Origin: Plectosphaerella cucumerina
Lineage: Eukaryota > Ascomycota > Sordariomycetes > Glomerellales > Plectosphaerellaceae
Direction: 5' to 3'
Assembly: GCA_020746995.1 (NCBI GenBank)
Contig: JAGPXD010000002.1
Span: 6,944,001-7,008,000 of the forward strand
Length of the DNA: 64,000 bases
In this document: positions 47,001 through 59,436 of the stretch, piece by piece
How the letters are laid out: each line of letters begins with the position of its first letter
Position numbering within the stretch: position 1 is the stretch's first letter
The notes under the pieces: model-generated
What the model saw: only the letters and a program-made list of their open reading frames with translations
What the model was told of the DNA's origin: nothing
The model's database searches: none
Translations under genes and position numbers: made by a program

Positions 47001-47404
47001 CCGCCCTTGCTGGGCAGAGGCTCGGTGATGCTAGGGCTGCTCGTGAAGCTATGCGGCAGCGAGTTGTTGCTCGCCTTGCGGTTCAGGACGGACTCGGGGA
47101 GCTGGAACATGCCAGCGGGGACCTGGTCGTCCAGTTCCCGTCCCCGGATAGGCTCTGGCGAGGCCTGGATGGAGCTGTTGCTGGTCATGATGGCCGTGTC
47201 GGGGGACATGATGGGAGATCCCTGCCGTGAGTTGGAGCCGACGGACGACGCGCTCAGGGCGGAGATGGGCGCGTGGGCAATGGGCGCGCTTGATGACAGG
47301 CCATTGGTCTGGACGTAGGAGGGTCTCGTGGGCCTCGCGTCCATGCTCCGTGGTGTCATGGAGATTGGTAGTGTGGGAGTGGATGTTGATGTTGTGGAAG
47401 ACAT
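44069..47404 (-). CDS. plc1: Phosphoinositide-specific phospholipase C
   Basis: Hydrolyses PIP2 to IP3 and diacylglycerol and feeds Ca2+ signalling. The gene is a single uninterrupted exon encoding 1111 residues, the only intronless gene in the window. A Ser/Thr-rich N-terminus of about 230 residues precedes a PH-like domain (about 240-355), EF-hand-like helices (to about 530), the catalytic X box with SSHNTYL (His near 551) and NHGRTL, a basic and serine-rich X/Y linker, the Y box (around KFSGFDTP to ALNWQTYD), and a C-terminal C2 domain (about 930-1070). The order PH, EF, X, Y, C2 is that of delta-type PLC, the usual fungal form. Both catalytic histidine motifs are intact. Confidence 0.97.
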   Translation of the reverse strand: MSSTTSTSTPTLPISMTPRSMDARPTRPSYVQTNGLSSSAPIAHAPISALSASSVGSNSRQGSPIMSPDTAIMTSNSSIQASPEPIRGRELDDQVPAGMFQLPESVLNRKASNNSLPHSFTSSPSITEPLPSKGGLMRRLSNRATRSFARRRPSSAAPNSRDGSVGPGILRRRSDSNNTAPPEYPLIMGTDSEDDSVDEFDELRSIGLDGVLRESTTNSTTVSVAGSNPASGSAAAGPVIPFQLVKGTPLRKVTKIKGGVKRVTMILEPDAGKISWDKSRPHKTLYIDDIKEIRVGSDIRQYRLENGLTEQDESRWFSIWYVGPDNRKSKMMHLIADDATSFHNWVTTLEAISKHRQDLMASLMAFNERAILAYWKSEMSRQYADKPHSPDEEDLDFAGVQEVCRKLHIHATPAHLRAKFHEADATRTGRLNFVEFNTFVRLMKQRDDIREVYLRTTATPETGLTRDEFFDFLRNSQREDMDADLPAWEAVYARLAKSNESAAAQRPEIVGIDEAAFADYLTSSANMALIAPPKEYSLDRPLNEYFISSSHNTYLLGRQVAGLSTIEGYIAALVRGCRCVEVDCWDGADGQPTVNHGRTLTSSISFKEAIVTINKYAFQKSPYPLWISLEVHCSPPQQEIMTSIIKETFGARLITAPLDPTSDKLPSPEELKGRVVIKVKKPQMKDDYSAGRRRGNSLTSPYIKPVAVDNSTVPSQSLPQSPLLSPSNSSRRLVSKSRVNTITEGEVQETLSSSTSDNESSGERGQARKSSNKTTKVLGALGVYCAGVKFSGFDTPDAKAYNHIFSFMESSFEKHSRSKESKKAMDRHNMRYLMRVYPDRYRYNSTNFDPLQYWRRGVQMAALNWQTYDLGMQLNQAMFEGGTDQSGYVLKPSELREIQVMPGGWSGKRERKEVSFTIDVISAQQLMRPTNMPANRTVDPYVEVEVFHSNDKRDKKESGSKLPPITDSPLKFCTRVRGENGFNPIFDNRFHFKVTTKYPDLVFVRFSVKMSPNGEAYSDKAQPVATYTAKLSALKQGYRTLPLFDHNGDQYLFSTLFCNIRKDPINSVLLECPDDQPDTSGKLRGLGRTIFNRSNNISPKSSMEKTSFDSS

Positions 47405-48555
47405 TTCGAGAAGTTTGTGTCGTAGCTAGAGCTACCCAGGTGGGTGTCTGGGAGTGTGCTGCCTGAGCGAATCCCCAGGATAAGCGGATCAGGGTAGGTT
47501 TTATGAGGAGATGGCCGTGGTCGGTGACTGCATCCTTGTCGATGTGGCCCCGTGGAACGGCCCGTGGAGGGTGATATTGCGAGTGCGGGGGGTGGGGAGA
47601 CGGTTTCAACCTCGGGGAACTGGCTGTATGATATGGTCCAAGTCGTCGGGGGTCGGCCTGTAGGTCGTGGTCACCTGGGACGTGGCCTGGTGCTCGCCAG
47701 GACCTGGTAGAGGTACAGTTAACGACGAGCCGGGGCAGGCAGGTCGGCTCCTGTTGCTGGAACAGGGACGGCGCGAGGGGCGGGGGCGATCAACTGCGGA
47801 CTGTGGATGGCCCCCCTTCGTCGGTGCTTCCCAGTGCTGCAGTTCCCGGTCGTGGCTCGCCTGAGGATGTGGGCGTGGGCCCTCGTGGGGAGGGAGTCTG
47901 CGGACCGGAGTGGTGAGGTGGCAGACGGTATGCAGGTCGCTAATTTAGGCGGTTGTCCAAGCTGGGGGAGACGAGTGCGCACAGCGTTGGCAGGCCGGGT
48001 TGCATGCGTGAGGAAGCAGGGTAATATCTGTAGGTGTTACCGAGCCCCGCTGTCGATGGGGAGTAGCGATCCAGGTGTTGCCGCGAGTTTGTTCCTGTCC
48101 TGGAGGATCTGAAGTTGGAGGGGTTCCGGTATCCAGGATGCTGCAGCGGTAGGCTGTGGGGAAAGGCGGGATGTGGTTGCGCAAGTATGGGAGGCGGGTT
48201 CCGGCGCGAGACGAGGTGTGCTGCAGAGGGATGCTTGCGCCGAGTGATGCAGGCGGGAGTCTTTAGGGCTTCGGATGCGTAACCGTGCAACGGCGGCGTC
48301 TTGGGAGCGGACCGATGTGTGATGCGTCGGGTGGTGGCAGAGGCGCAAGGAGCGAGGTTGCTGCGATTTCGATTTTTGGACTGCGGTGATGTTCGGGTCG
48401 ACTGCTAGTGAGGAGTCGTAGACAAATAAAGGTGCAAACTTTCTCAAGTGCCTGTCGTGTAGGTAGGTTGGAAAGATGGGAGGGCGAAAGGTGGGAGAGC
48501 CGTGTTGGGTCGAGGTCGGTAGGTTCGTGTGTGGCCGTAGACGGGGTCTTAAGTT

Positions 48556-48595
48556 GGGTGGGTGGTGGGTGGTGGGTGGTGGGTGGTGGGTGGGA
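48556..48595 (+). repeat. GGTGGGT minisatellite, G-quadruplex-like
   Basis: About six tandem GGTGGGT-type units, each with a run of three G separated by short loops. Four or more such runs on one strand can form a G-quadruplex. It lies about 1.15 kb upstream of the PLC1 start codon. Confidence 0.75.
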
Positions 48596-48639
48596 GCCGT
48601 TGGAGCCGGGAGATTTTAAGCGGCCGGCATCCAGGGGAG

Positions 48640-48702
48640 GTACAGTAGGTACAGTAGGTACACGTACGTCCAGCAGGTACTGTCCAGTAGGTACATGTAC
48701 AG
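48640..48702 (+). repeat. Degenerate TACAGTAGG tandem repeat
   Basis: Two perfect TACAGTAGG units followed by diverged copies built on CAGTAGGTAC and GTAC. Several GTAC palindromes are included. Related GGTAC/TACCTAC words recur elsewhere in the window. Confidence 0.6.
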
Positions 48703-51700
48703 ACCGGAGCCAGGGAGGACCAACGGACAGGGAATTGGCAGGCCAAGAGAGGTTGATTGGGAAAAGAGTAGACAAGGGACCACGTCAAACCTCGTCGGTC
48801 AACACGCGGGAGGTTGTGTATGGCTGGGCCGGGCTTTGCTGGGCTCGTCTCTCGTTGAAAGAGTCACACACAGGAGGAATGGAATGGAGAGCAGGATTGG
48901 GAATGGCAAAGGGAAGGGGAAGGGGTGGAGGTGAGCGAGCGAGTGTCCGCCCGCCTTGTCCCTCCGTCCCATCCATCCATCCATCACCCAAGGACCAGGT
49001 ACCTACTTTTTTTTTTAGGCTTGGGGGGTAGGGGGGTGCGTGCTGGAAAGGAGCTCTGTGTGGGGGGTGGGAAAGTCTGATGGGGACTGACGGGATGCGC
49101 CTGGCGGAGGTCAGGAATGGGGGTGCCTGGCTTGTCTCTGTGGCCGCCGCCGCCATCGCCGCTGGGCTCCGGGGGCCGGGGGGCGGGAGTCACGTCAAGG
49201 TGTGTGTGTGTGTGGGATGGGCGGACGGGAGAGTAGAGTGAGTGTTGTGTGTGTGCGTGTGCCCGTCTGCGCGCGCCGCTGGCATGGGGGAGCAGATTTG
49301 CGCCCAGTACCAAGGTATCCAAGTAAAACACCCAGGCGAGCCGGAGTGAGAGTGTTGGTGGAGCCGCCCGGGGCCCGGGGGGGAGAATGGTGAGGGGATG
49401 GGAGAGGGAAGGGGAGGGGGGACCGACGTGTGGCCAAGGTGCCGCCGAGATGAACAACAAGGCGAACCCAACCAAGCCCAGGAAGGGAGTGACGGGGTTT
49501 GACCGCGCCCAAACCCTCCACTGGATGGGCGGTACCTCCGCGGTACCACTGGAGGTCCCCCCGCTGGGCTGGTCGCCCACCTTTAGAGCTCCGTACGACA
49601 GCGACTGTTGCAAGGGAGACGAACGCTGGCAGCCCAGACAAGAGGTGGAAAAGGGGGAGAGACGCCGTCCACAGCCCAAGCAGCCCCCGAAGCCCCGAAA
49701 GCCTCCCCCCGAAGTCGAGTCCGGACGCCACTCTTTGGACTTCGCTCGAGTCCTAGCGGGAGACACTCGGTTTGATGTCGCGCCTTGTCCTCCCTCTGTC
49801 AAGAACATGGTCAACCGGCGGGTTCGGCACCGCCTCAGCGCCGCCAAAGTCCACTCAGGTTCCGCCCATCAACGGACAAGACAGTGATTACGCTCTTCTC
49901 GGGCCGCATCGAGGCAAGGTTGACAAGGCAGGGCACTCTGCGAGCGGCAACCGGCAGCGCGACAAGACAAGGCAGCAGCGAAAGCACCGGCCGGGTTGGA
50001 TGGATCATCGAGCTGGGTGGACCGGGTGCCAATCCCTATCTCTCCTGCGTGCTTCCCCCGTGCCCCGTCTGGGGTTGCTGGTCGCCCTCTCCTTTTTTTT
50101 CTTCTTCTCCTCTCCCTCTTTGCGTCTGTGCTGGGCGACGACGGCCGACGAAAGAAAAAAAGGGGAGTGGGCCAGCAATGACGAGGCGTGTGCGCAAGGT
50201 TCGCAAGGATGATGAGGGGCAAGTTCAAGCAGCCACGGCGGCGTTTTGAGGTTCGCAGAGGTGTGCGACTAGTGCGAGGAGGGGGCGGCCCGGACGGACA
50301 AACAGAGAAACGCGCCATGTTCCAACAGGGCAGCCCTGTCAATCTGGGAATTCCCTGTTTGCGGCCTCCTCGTCGCCGCCGAGGCATTGTGCTTGCTTGT
50401 ACTTGTATCGCGCCGCAGGGTCCGGGGTATGGCTGCAGCAAGGAGCCTCGAGAAGATTCCCAGCACAGACAGCGATGCCGGGCGACGCCTGTAGGGAAAA
50501 TCCTGCCGGTTCCCATAAGAATTTCTGGGGTAATGTTTCCCCCTGTCCGAGGCACATCGAGTGAGGCGCCGGAAAGCCGACTTGCTGATTGGAGAGGGCG
50601 GGCTCAGTGAGGTGAGGAAGCCGAAGAAGCCATCCTCGGGCGCGGTAGTGTGCAGCTAGCTCAGCGCATGCTTTATTTGCGGCTCAAAGGATCGCACTCG
50701 CAGGACCACCTCATCTGCCGTCATATGTTGTCGGACACGTTGACGTCGCCCAGTCATGATGCGGCGGTGAGCTCGAGGTCCCCGAACAAATAACACCCTT
50801 TTGCGCATCCTTGCCTTGCCTCAACGGCGGTCAGGGCGGAGGACGGAGGACGGAGGACAGAGGACGGATGGCAGAAGGGAGCCGGGCCACCCCACCAGGG
50901 ATGGTGTTGGAAATCCCAGAGACAACGGCAGCGTTGTGGTGGGTGCGAAATCGAAGTGTCCCCAGCGGTTGGGCAATGACGATCAGGGACGGTCCTATCA
51001 GAAGGCGTGCTGATGCGGAACCGAACCAGCGAGTTGGTGTGGTAGTGTCCCTGGCAGGCCCGCAAGATGGGGTTTTTCTTCAGTCTGTCTGCTGCGAGAC
51101 GGCCTTGTGCGGTGGCAAACTGGAGCCTCTTTACGGCGCCCCGAGCCGGCCGAGGGCTACCTTGGTGCGTCTTTCGCGTGAGACAGGTCCCAGCGTCGGG
51201 AGCCGTATCCGGAAAGGCATGGAGAAGCCGAGGTGCAAGTGGGCGGCGGGCTTGCCTTGCCTTGCTGTGCGCTCGCTGGTTTTTTGCGTGCTCGTCGATG
51301 GGTACTGTGAGTAACAAAGTACAGTACAGTGCAGTCGGTCGCGCAATGGTCATGTCATCCGTCTCATGGGACAGATGACGAAGCTGAGCCGTGCATTCGC
51401 GGACCTCCTTGCGCACCTCGCAAAGCTGGCCGCGGGTAGGTTTCGCTTAGCATGCCTGGTGAGGTCAGTTTGACGGGAGCGACGCTCTGGCTGCAGGTCT
51501 GGCAAGCCGGGGTTGGGGTCGGGGGCGTGGGATAACCTACTAGCAAGGGGCACTTTCCTGGAAGCGGTAAGAGCACTGGGCAGTACTGAGGTAGAGAGCC
51601 TGAGGAGCCGCTGGCTGGCTTTCCGGAAGCTTGGGCAAGGCCCTAATGCGATGTCTGTTCGGGAATGGCGCTGGGGCGGGCTTCAAAGCTGCGAGCTGTC

Positions 51701-54700
51701 CCCATCAATCCGGACCATCCCCCACTGGCATTGGCCGTTCGTGTCGAGGTGCCGACACCCGTGAGCCTAGCGGGAGGGGGGAAAAAGTGTGACTCCGTGA
51801 TGTCGCTGTCGTTGTCTTTGGCTTGTCCTCGGAAGTGCGTGGTCGCCCAGCCTGGTGAAGCTCGATGGAGGACTTTGCATTTCCAGCGAGTGGAGGTGTG
51901 GTGCGTGCTGACGCTAGGAAGGTACCTCCCTCCATACCTACCCCGAGATGCGACGTCGGCTTTTGGAAGGAAGGTGCATGCCACGTGCGTGGGCGTGCCA
52001 ATGTTCCTTCCCTGACTGAAGCCACCTCACAGACAGATGAGGCAAATCCAGCGTCTGTTGCACCTTCCACACCCCGAAATATTGTGGCATCATGCGTGCC
52101 TTCCCGCTTGGCGAACAGCAGATGGTCCGCCCGGTTCCCGTAGCTTCCCTGATGGAAGCTCGGTTTCGGAAGGGGCCGCGAAGGGAGTTCGCCCGACATG
52201 CAGTGACGACGGGAGTCAGGTCCCATCAGATACCCGGTGCCCGTCAGTCCAGTCAGGTCCCATCAGTCCAAACCGACGCACCTGTGAGGGAAAGAGGTTT
52301 GAGGAGTGTTCCTTCCACGGCGACGCACGGCCCCGCTATAAACAGGTTCGGCCGTTGCTCTTGCACAGTGTGGCCCCCTTGGCCCCCGTCGTTCCTGCCC
52401 TGCCCGCCCTCGTGGAATCTCTAGCGAACACAACAACTGTCGTCCGTGGTCTGGTCGAAGCAGGCACCGGCCACGCTTCTTCCCCTTCCCGTCTGATCCC
52501 TGCAACCGCACATCGTCATGTCGCGGGCGCCCGATGGCAGGACGTCATCCTTGGATGTTTCCTCTCTTCCGAAATCAACCCCCCCCTTTGACATTTGTTG
52601 CCCGCTGTTTCTTGGCCGCCACCACCCGGCTCATGTCGTCGCCCCCCCCGCCATCCAGCTCTGAGACGAGGTCAGGTACCTTTACTGCCCAAGTCTCAGT
52701 AAAACTTCGTCCCGTCCCTGACATTTGCCTCGAGAAACCGTCGATCCCCAATTCATCGCATTGTTTCCACCAAGTTGCGGCGGCAAGTACATGTACCCGC
52801 CACCCCTGCCCACTGCGTTGACTTTTTGCTCGTCGCGTCTGCGGACTGACCGTTCGTCCAGCAAAAGATGCGCCAACAAATGGGAGCCAGCCACACAGGC
52901 AGATGCTATCTATAGCCCGGCTTATTACGGCTGTGATGCCGTCGTGCCCACATGTCGCCCGCCAACACGAACGCCCCGGCACGCTACGCGGACGGGGCAA
53001 GCTGGCCGTTCAGACACGGACGACGGACGTCCCCCGGGCGCCCTTTTCCCATCCCCGGGCAGGGGGACCCCGTCCACCATTTTGCCCGACGAACATGCGG
53101 CACCTCCAAACTCCTCTGCCCGACTGCGCCCTAAGTTATTCGTCCCTCTTACGATGGCCTGATTTGCGCGAGGCAGCGAAATTATTCGTCTTGGCTGTGT
53201 TCCCCAGCGCGAATGTTCACAGAGACAAAGCACCTCAAAGCTCCAAGGGTCTGATCGGCAGGGAATGAAGGGCAAGGGGGGTGTCCGATCACGTTGCTGC
53301 GACTCGCGCATCGCCTCCAAAGCGCAAATCTACCATGCCACGACATGCGAATCCTGCTCGGCTCCGCCCTGCCCTGCCTCTGCCCTGCCCTCTGCCCTGC
53401 CATGCCCTACCTCCCAGCCAACCAAGTTGGGCCCCCTTCTTTGAGCGCCAGCAGATCCTCGTCGATTGACTGGATGTTTCATGTTACCACCCTGGCTCCC
53501 CCATGCTGATCAGGTCTCACCGTCTCGAAGACGCAGATGCAACCAGGTAAAGTCCCCTCCAAGCTTGACTCATCAACACAGTCGTCGTCACGCTGTCACC
53601 TCGCTGGTCGAGCCATGCAACCATTTGTTTGGCTATCAAATGGCCTGCGCAGGCGATGCGCAGAGACGTCACTCCTCGAGGCGTTTCGCCGACGCCGTCA
53701 CCGACACGTCGTCAAGCTGATGGGCCTTGGGAGAGATAATGTCCTCGGTCTTCACCGCTGCGAGCCATCCTCCGAAGGCGCTGAATACGGGGACAAGGTA
53801 CCAGCTTTGTACCTCGAGATGCGAATCATCCCCTAGAGTGCCGAGCCCTCCCAACGCTGGGCGAAGACAGGGTAAATTTAACCCGAGGCACGTCCTTCGA
53901 ACCAGCCCATCGACTGGGGGGCACACATATCCAGTTACTCCCTTCGGACCACCTTGCATGCAGCCCTGTTACCCAGTGTCGAGGGCATCCAACTCCACAA
54001 AGTATCGACGTTGCAGCGCATCGTACCTCTCACATGACCCACGAGGATTGGCCAGCGAGACGGGCTGCATATCTCTCCTCCCGAGCATCTGTTTGCCTGG
54101 CGTCTGTCAGCTCCGCACTTCGCTCACCCCCCTCCCTCAACCACAAGCCGGCTGAATACGACAACGAAGCAGCATGGCTTCACCGACACCTGCTCCTGCG
54201 TTGCGTACCTCTCGCGCTCGGTACATCGGCCATGCGCCTCTCCTGCAGGCCCAACGGCGTGCTGCGACGAGGTGCGGCGCGGAGAGGACACTCACACACG
54301 TGCATCTGCATGGCTCATGTATGACACGCGCACCTCCGCCATGGTCCGCTACAGCAACCAGCAGGCCAACCAAAACGACACTTGTTGTTGTTGTCATCTC
54401 TTTCAGGGTGCAGCAACAAATACTTCGAGAAGAGCAGCACGAAGACCTCTGGAACAGCCGCATCGCATCCACCCTGCACTGCAACAATGTGTCACGGCCC
54501 AGGGACCATGCAGCGGTATTTCCCACCAGCGCCTCGGCCGAGTCAGGAGCGGACGGATGGAGCCCGTCGCCGACGAGGGGTGGTGCGTGCCGTTCCCCGC
54601 ATCCCTAGTGGTAGCAACCCTCCAAAGGCTGCCGCTGCGGTGTGCACCTACTGGTTGATACCGTGATACGAGCATTCAGGAACCAAGAGGCACACCGCTT

Positions 54701-57700
54701 GCTCTCGGCCGCTCCTCCCGTGAAGCATAACCGACCTGGCAACCTCTCTTAGTTCCGCGCGGTCGGGGGCCGCCATAATTGGCGGCGGACGGGACACGGA
54801 GCCAAGAGGAGACGATGACTGCAGAAGCTCCTGATTGGGTACCTGGACTGAGTGACGTCTTTCGAAAAACACCCCGGCCGCAGCTGCTCGGGAGAACCAT
54901 TGACGTCCGGTCTCAGGTTTTCCAGAATGTGGTCACGGGAACCAATGCGGCAGCAAATTGGGGCTGCCGCGTCGCGTCACACCAACCGTGCCCCCTTTCC
55001 CTCGACCCAGGGGCCCAGAGCCAGCGTTTCCGTCTGTCCACTCACCCGCCCTGTGCTCGCGCCAGCACTTTTCTAGCAGTGCTTGTGTGCAGGGCACACG
55101 ATGTCGTCCCCTCACTGCTCAGCCTTCCTTGGTCTCCGTCACAGACGAAGTGGGGAGAGAAGCCCGCCAAATGTGCTTCAGAGGTTCCATCGGCACCCAC
55201 TCAGGAGGAGCTTTGGCAACTGCGGCCGATTCGTGGTTGGTGCCGGCCCTGCCGTACCAAGCCCGACATGCGTGCCTTCGCCAGGGACGCGGTTCGCAGC
55301 TGCAACAATGTCACGGGTTGGTCATTGACCGCTTGGATCAAGCAATCCGCCGAGGCGACTAGTCGCAGATTCGACTCGAAGGGGCAGTCAAGGGAGCGCG
55401 TCTGAAAGAGACGCGCCCACATGACTCTCTGTCGTCCAATCAGCAAGCCGGAGACGCCAGGCTTCCTGAGGACATCTTTTGACCGTATTTTGCAGCCGTG
55501 CTCGGCAAGGACAATTGAGACGCGAAAGTCGCCTGGCAGGCTCGCGACAAGCCGGCGCTCCCGGCGCTTCGAGCTGGCATGCGCGAATTGTTGCGGACAT
55601 GATACGATGGCCGCAGCAGGCCTTGGGAGATCAACATATCCCGCAGCTCCCAGGCGCGATGCAGCTAAATGAGCAGGGCCACCGACACACGCTGTCCTGT
55701 AAGGCATGTCCAACGGGCGGTACCCTCGTGACCGCCAGGGGGTGATCTGGGAGGTGCCATGGCCCACGATCTACCTCCATTCAGTCACCTCATCCATCAT
55801 ATGAGAGGCTCGGCGAATCCAACCCGACGCTGGCTGCCACGCTTTCGTACATGAGCGGCCGTGCCGAGGACGGCCCAGCAAGCACACCACCATCGGCGCA
55901 ACCCCCTTAGGATCGGACTCTCCCTCTTCCTCCCTCTCGCGGACACAAAGCAATGTGAGCGACTCCATGAGTGAGTTGCACAGCTCACCAATCTAGCAGT
56001 CCGCGCCTGGCTGAATCGTTAGGAACGGCAACTTCCGCACTGGCGATATTCTGGGAACCTCCTGATCAATGATCTCTGACGGGGACGGACATGCGCGACA
56101 TCCCACCCCTGTGCCTGCAGGAGCAACAATACCCTAGAAGATGGTATAGGCCTCTTTTCCTGCGGCGTGGCCGCTCGTTCCTTATCGCTCCCCCGCGTAC
56201 GCCATCACCCCACGCCGCGCACAGAATTTCGACACGCACTCATGCTGCACCCGACGATGCATGCCAGGCTACATGCGGGAGGTCCCGTTGCGTGCTGGCA
56301 GGGAGCCACCGTCAGACTGTCGACGTGATTCGACCTCGATGGGCTGCCGGGGGGGATCTTCACCCGCCCCCCAATCAGTGCAACAAGACTGTGCAGCAGA
56401 TCGGCCGCCAGCAAGCAGTGTGCTGGTCCTTCGACCAAGTCAACAACGAAAGAAGGAGCCAACGCCGCACGGCGACGGGGACCCTGTCCGCAATGTCTCA
56501 AGCAATTGCGGACAAGATTGACAACTTCGGCCCCGTCACGGTGAATTTCAGACGGCAATGTCGGACTGGGCACGCCATGTGGAGGTGCGGGATGGAGCTG
56601 AAGCCTCGGAATGTCAACGCACTGATTGCCTGCCGCCTTTTGCCCGCACCTAGTTGTCCTCTGTATGTTCGCCAGCCGGCCCTTCTCACCACAGATTTGT
56701 CCGGCCGGCGGGGGGCAGATGGGCGACGAAACGGCCCAGCAAGGCACTGCGGGTGTAACGAAGGCGGCCAATGTTGCTCAAAGGTCGCGGCCGGCGCGGC
56801 GGCGGAATGCTGCGGCTACGATGATACTCCTTGGCATACCTGTGCTCAGCTCATATCAAGCAACGGCACGATTTCCCGGTGTTTTGACGGCGCAGGCATC
56901 CAGCGACCGTGTCCGGGCTTCCGGGTTGTCGGTGCTCCCCAGAGCGGCGCCGCTGCTGGAGACGCGCATGGGCCGCGCCCCGACCCGATCGCCATGCAAG
57001 TGCAGCGTCCCTGTCCTTGCCGGGACATGGAGATACCCTCGTGGGCAGTTTGCGATTTAAAGTCGGGGCGGCTGTTTCATGACCCTGACAGGCGTGGACA
57101 CGGGATGGCGCGTGTTATCGACAATGGGGATCAGGATCATGGATAGGAAATGCCGTGAGGGGAGGGGAGCGCAGGGCAGAGCAGCATCCTCCGTTGGCAC
57201 GCAATCCCTGGACGCCATGTACCTGGCCAGATGAGCTGTTGCGATGAACCGGCGAGCGTTCAGGGTTGCAATCGTCCTCAACATGCAACGCCGACACGAT
57301 GGCCGGCCTGCATCACGCTGCATATCGCGATATCTCAGTCTGGTCATGGCGAGTCGTGGTGGCCCGCGCTGCTGTTCGGGGACTCTCACTCCGCGTCTCC
57401 TAGGAGCTCTGGCCAGCGCGGTGGCCGCGGAACTCCCGTTGCGGCCTGTGCTGGGTGCTCTGGGTAAGTCGTTCATGCGTTTGGAGAGGCACAGGGCCAG
57501 GCACAGGGACCATCGCTGTTGCGCTCAAGCAGGCTGCCATTGCTTCGGGGAAGTGACTCGTATCCGTCCGTACGAGGCTGCTATTCCTGCACAGACGGCG
57601 GAACACGGGAGACACGACTCCTTCAGGGTCTCACGGAAACCGTTGCCTGCCTACTGGACCCAACATGCGTTCCTGGCCGACAACAAGCCCACGCCAAGTT

Positions 57701-58435
57701 GAAGCGACACATTGCGACGAGCGTTGTCGTTGCAGAGTACAAGCATGTCGACAGACGGTGTTTTGGAGTGTGCCTCGGCAACTTCATGTGTGCTGAACTC
57801 TGGGAGGGAAGACGACGCCCTACAACCTTCTAGAAACATTCCACCATCCCTGAAGCTCACTCGCGAACCTTGCCAGAGATGCAGATCTCTCCACAGCCAA
57901 CCCTGTCATTCGGGACATTTGGGGGCCGCTACCCTCCATCCCTGGGAAGGTACCCGTCTTTCAACCAGATCGTGTCAGCCAGGTGGGGTGGGGTCAACAG
58001 AGCGAAGGGGGGGAGGGTGTGTTTGGGTGTCTCGTCTGGTGGCTTGTGGCTGCTCAGCGCTGGAGGTTGTGTTTGCTGCCCCAGCTCAGTGAGCATTCTA
58101 GGGCTCACAGCACCCTGACCGAGACGGACTGACAGAGCTCGTACTGCACTCAGGATTCCGACAGTGCGTTGCCTTCAACTGTCAGTGACGCCGGAGTCCC
58201 CCTCCACCCCCCCCTGGACGCTGTCTCTCGCCCACCACACAACCCTTCTTCCCTGCCCTGCCCTGCCCCTTGCGCAACAGGGCATCCCCAGCGGGAGCAC
58301 TTTGGGCTTTGACGAGCGTAAATTGAAAATGGGTATTCCCCCTATCAAGCATCCCTCCCTCCCCGTATGCGCGTGGGCGTTCATGCAGCCACTTGTCGTC
58401 GAGATGCCGAGGAGGGAGGAGAGAAAGCACTCTAC

Positions 58436-58462
58436 CTGCTGCTGCTGCTGCTGCTGCTGCTG
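58436..58462 (+). repeat. (CTG)9 trinucleotide repeat
   Basis: Nine perfect CTG units in the gene-poor right end. No supported reading frame contains it. Confidence 0.85.
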
Positions 58463-58970
58463 TGGAGGAGCGAGCCTACGAGGCTGGCGGGCATGCCATC
58501 TGAAGAAAACACGATCGTTCGGAATGGTGGGCTGAGAGGACCGGGCAATCTCCCACGAACGCGCTCCTATCTCCCCATCTCACGTCCCTCTCCCCGCCCC
58601 TTTTTTTACTCTTGATTTACAAGCGGCGGCCGTGCCGTCTTGTCGGGTCCGTGGTTCGTGTTTCAAAGCCCGATCCCGCCGCCACAACGCGACGAACAGA
58701 CCCGAGCGAGCTCGCTCAGCCCCTCGCTTCCCCATTTTCTGCTGACTCTTGCGAGCAAGGCGGCCATGCCGCAACCGAGCCCGTGGCCCTTGCCCTGTTG
58801 GCTGCTGGCTGCTTGCCCTCTCAGGCTTTTGCTTGCTGGGGTTATTCACTGACGGGGCCTGACATCCCGTGTGGTGCATGACACGCGTGCAGCTTGGCAG
58901 CTGCATGGCCCCCGTTTCCGTCGCCCGGACGCCGCCATCTTTCGTGAGCTTCAGACGCAGGCTTGCTCAC

Positions 58971-59002
58971 TCGCTCGCTCGCCCGCCCGCCCGCCCGCTC
59001 GC
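58971..59002 (+). repeat. CGCTCGC/CGCC simple repeat
   Basis: Imperfect four-base repeat of TCGC and CCGC units, purely low-complexity, outside any supported gene. Confidence 0.75.
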
Positions 59003-59408
59003 ACGTCCTCGTGTGCGAGGTCAGGTCGCACGAGTGTGCCTCGGAGGGCTGTTGTCTCTGGCGCCTCATAATTGTGCAGCGCTATCGTCAGGGCTCGCAA
59101 GGGCTAAGGGGTGCGGGCACCAATCTCGGCATGCGACGACAGCGCATTCTTTTTTTGTTATTTTTTTTTTTCTCTCGACCATCTCTTGTGGCCGTTGGCG
59201 GTGTGCGACGCGGGGTGGGAGACAGAATGTGGCCAGGCCTGGCCAGAAGCTCCCAGCCCGTCCGACGGACCCCCGGTCCCAGATGGGGGCTGCAGCTGTC
59301 ATCGTGAAAGCCTCGTCATTCCTCCCCCATGTCAAAAGCGGTCCAGGCCGCGGTCTGGCATTTTTTTATTCCCTTCGGTCGGTCGTCCGGAGCGAGCCTT
59401 TTCGGTGG

Positions 59409-59436
59409 GTACCTGTACAACGTCCTGTACAGGTAC
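59409..59436. repeat. Perfect 10-bp inverted repeat with 8-bp spacer
   Basis: Arms GTACCTGTAC and GTACAGGTAC flank an 8-bp spacer (59419-59426). It could form a hairpin or be a dimeric protein site. No gene or transposon end is attached to it. Confidence 0.8.

Noticed and set aside
56091..57146. A 351-codon Cys- and Arg-rich frame in the right-hand desert
   Set aside because: It looked at first like a secreted Cys-rich protein, but there is no signal peptide, no regular Cys spacing and no recognisable domain. Frames this long occur by chance in GC-rich DNA.
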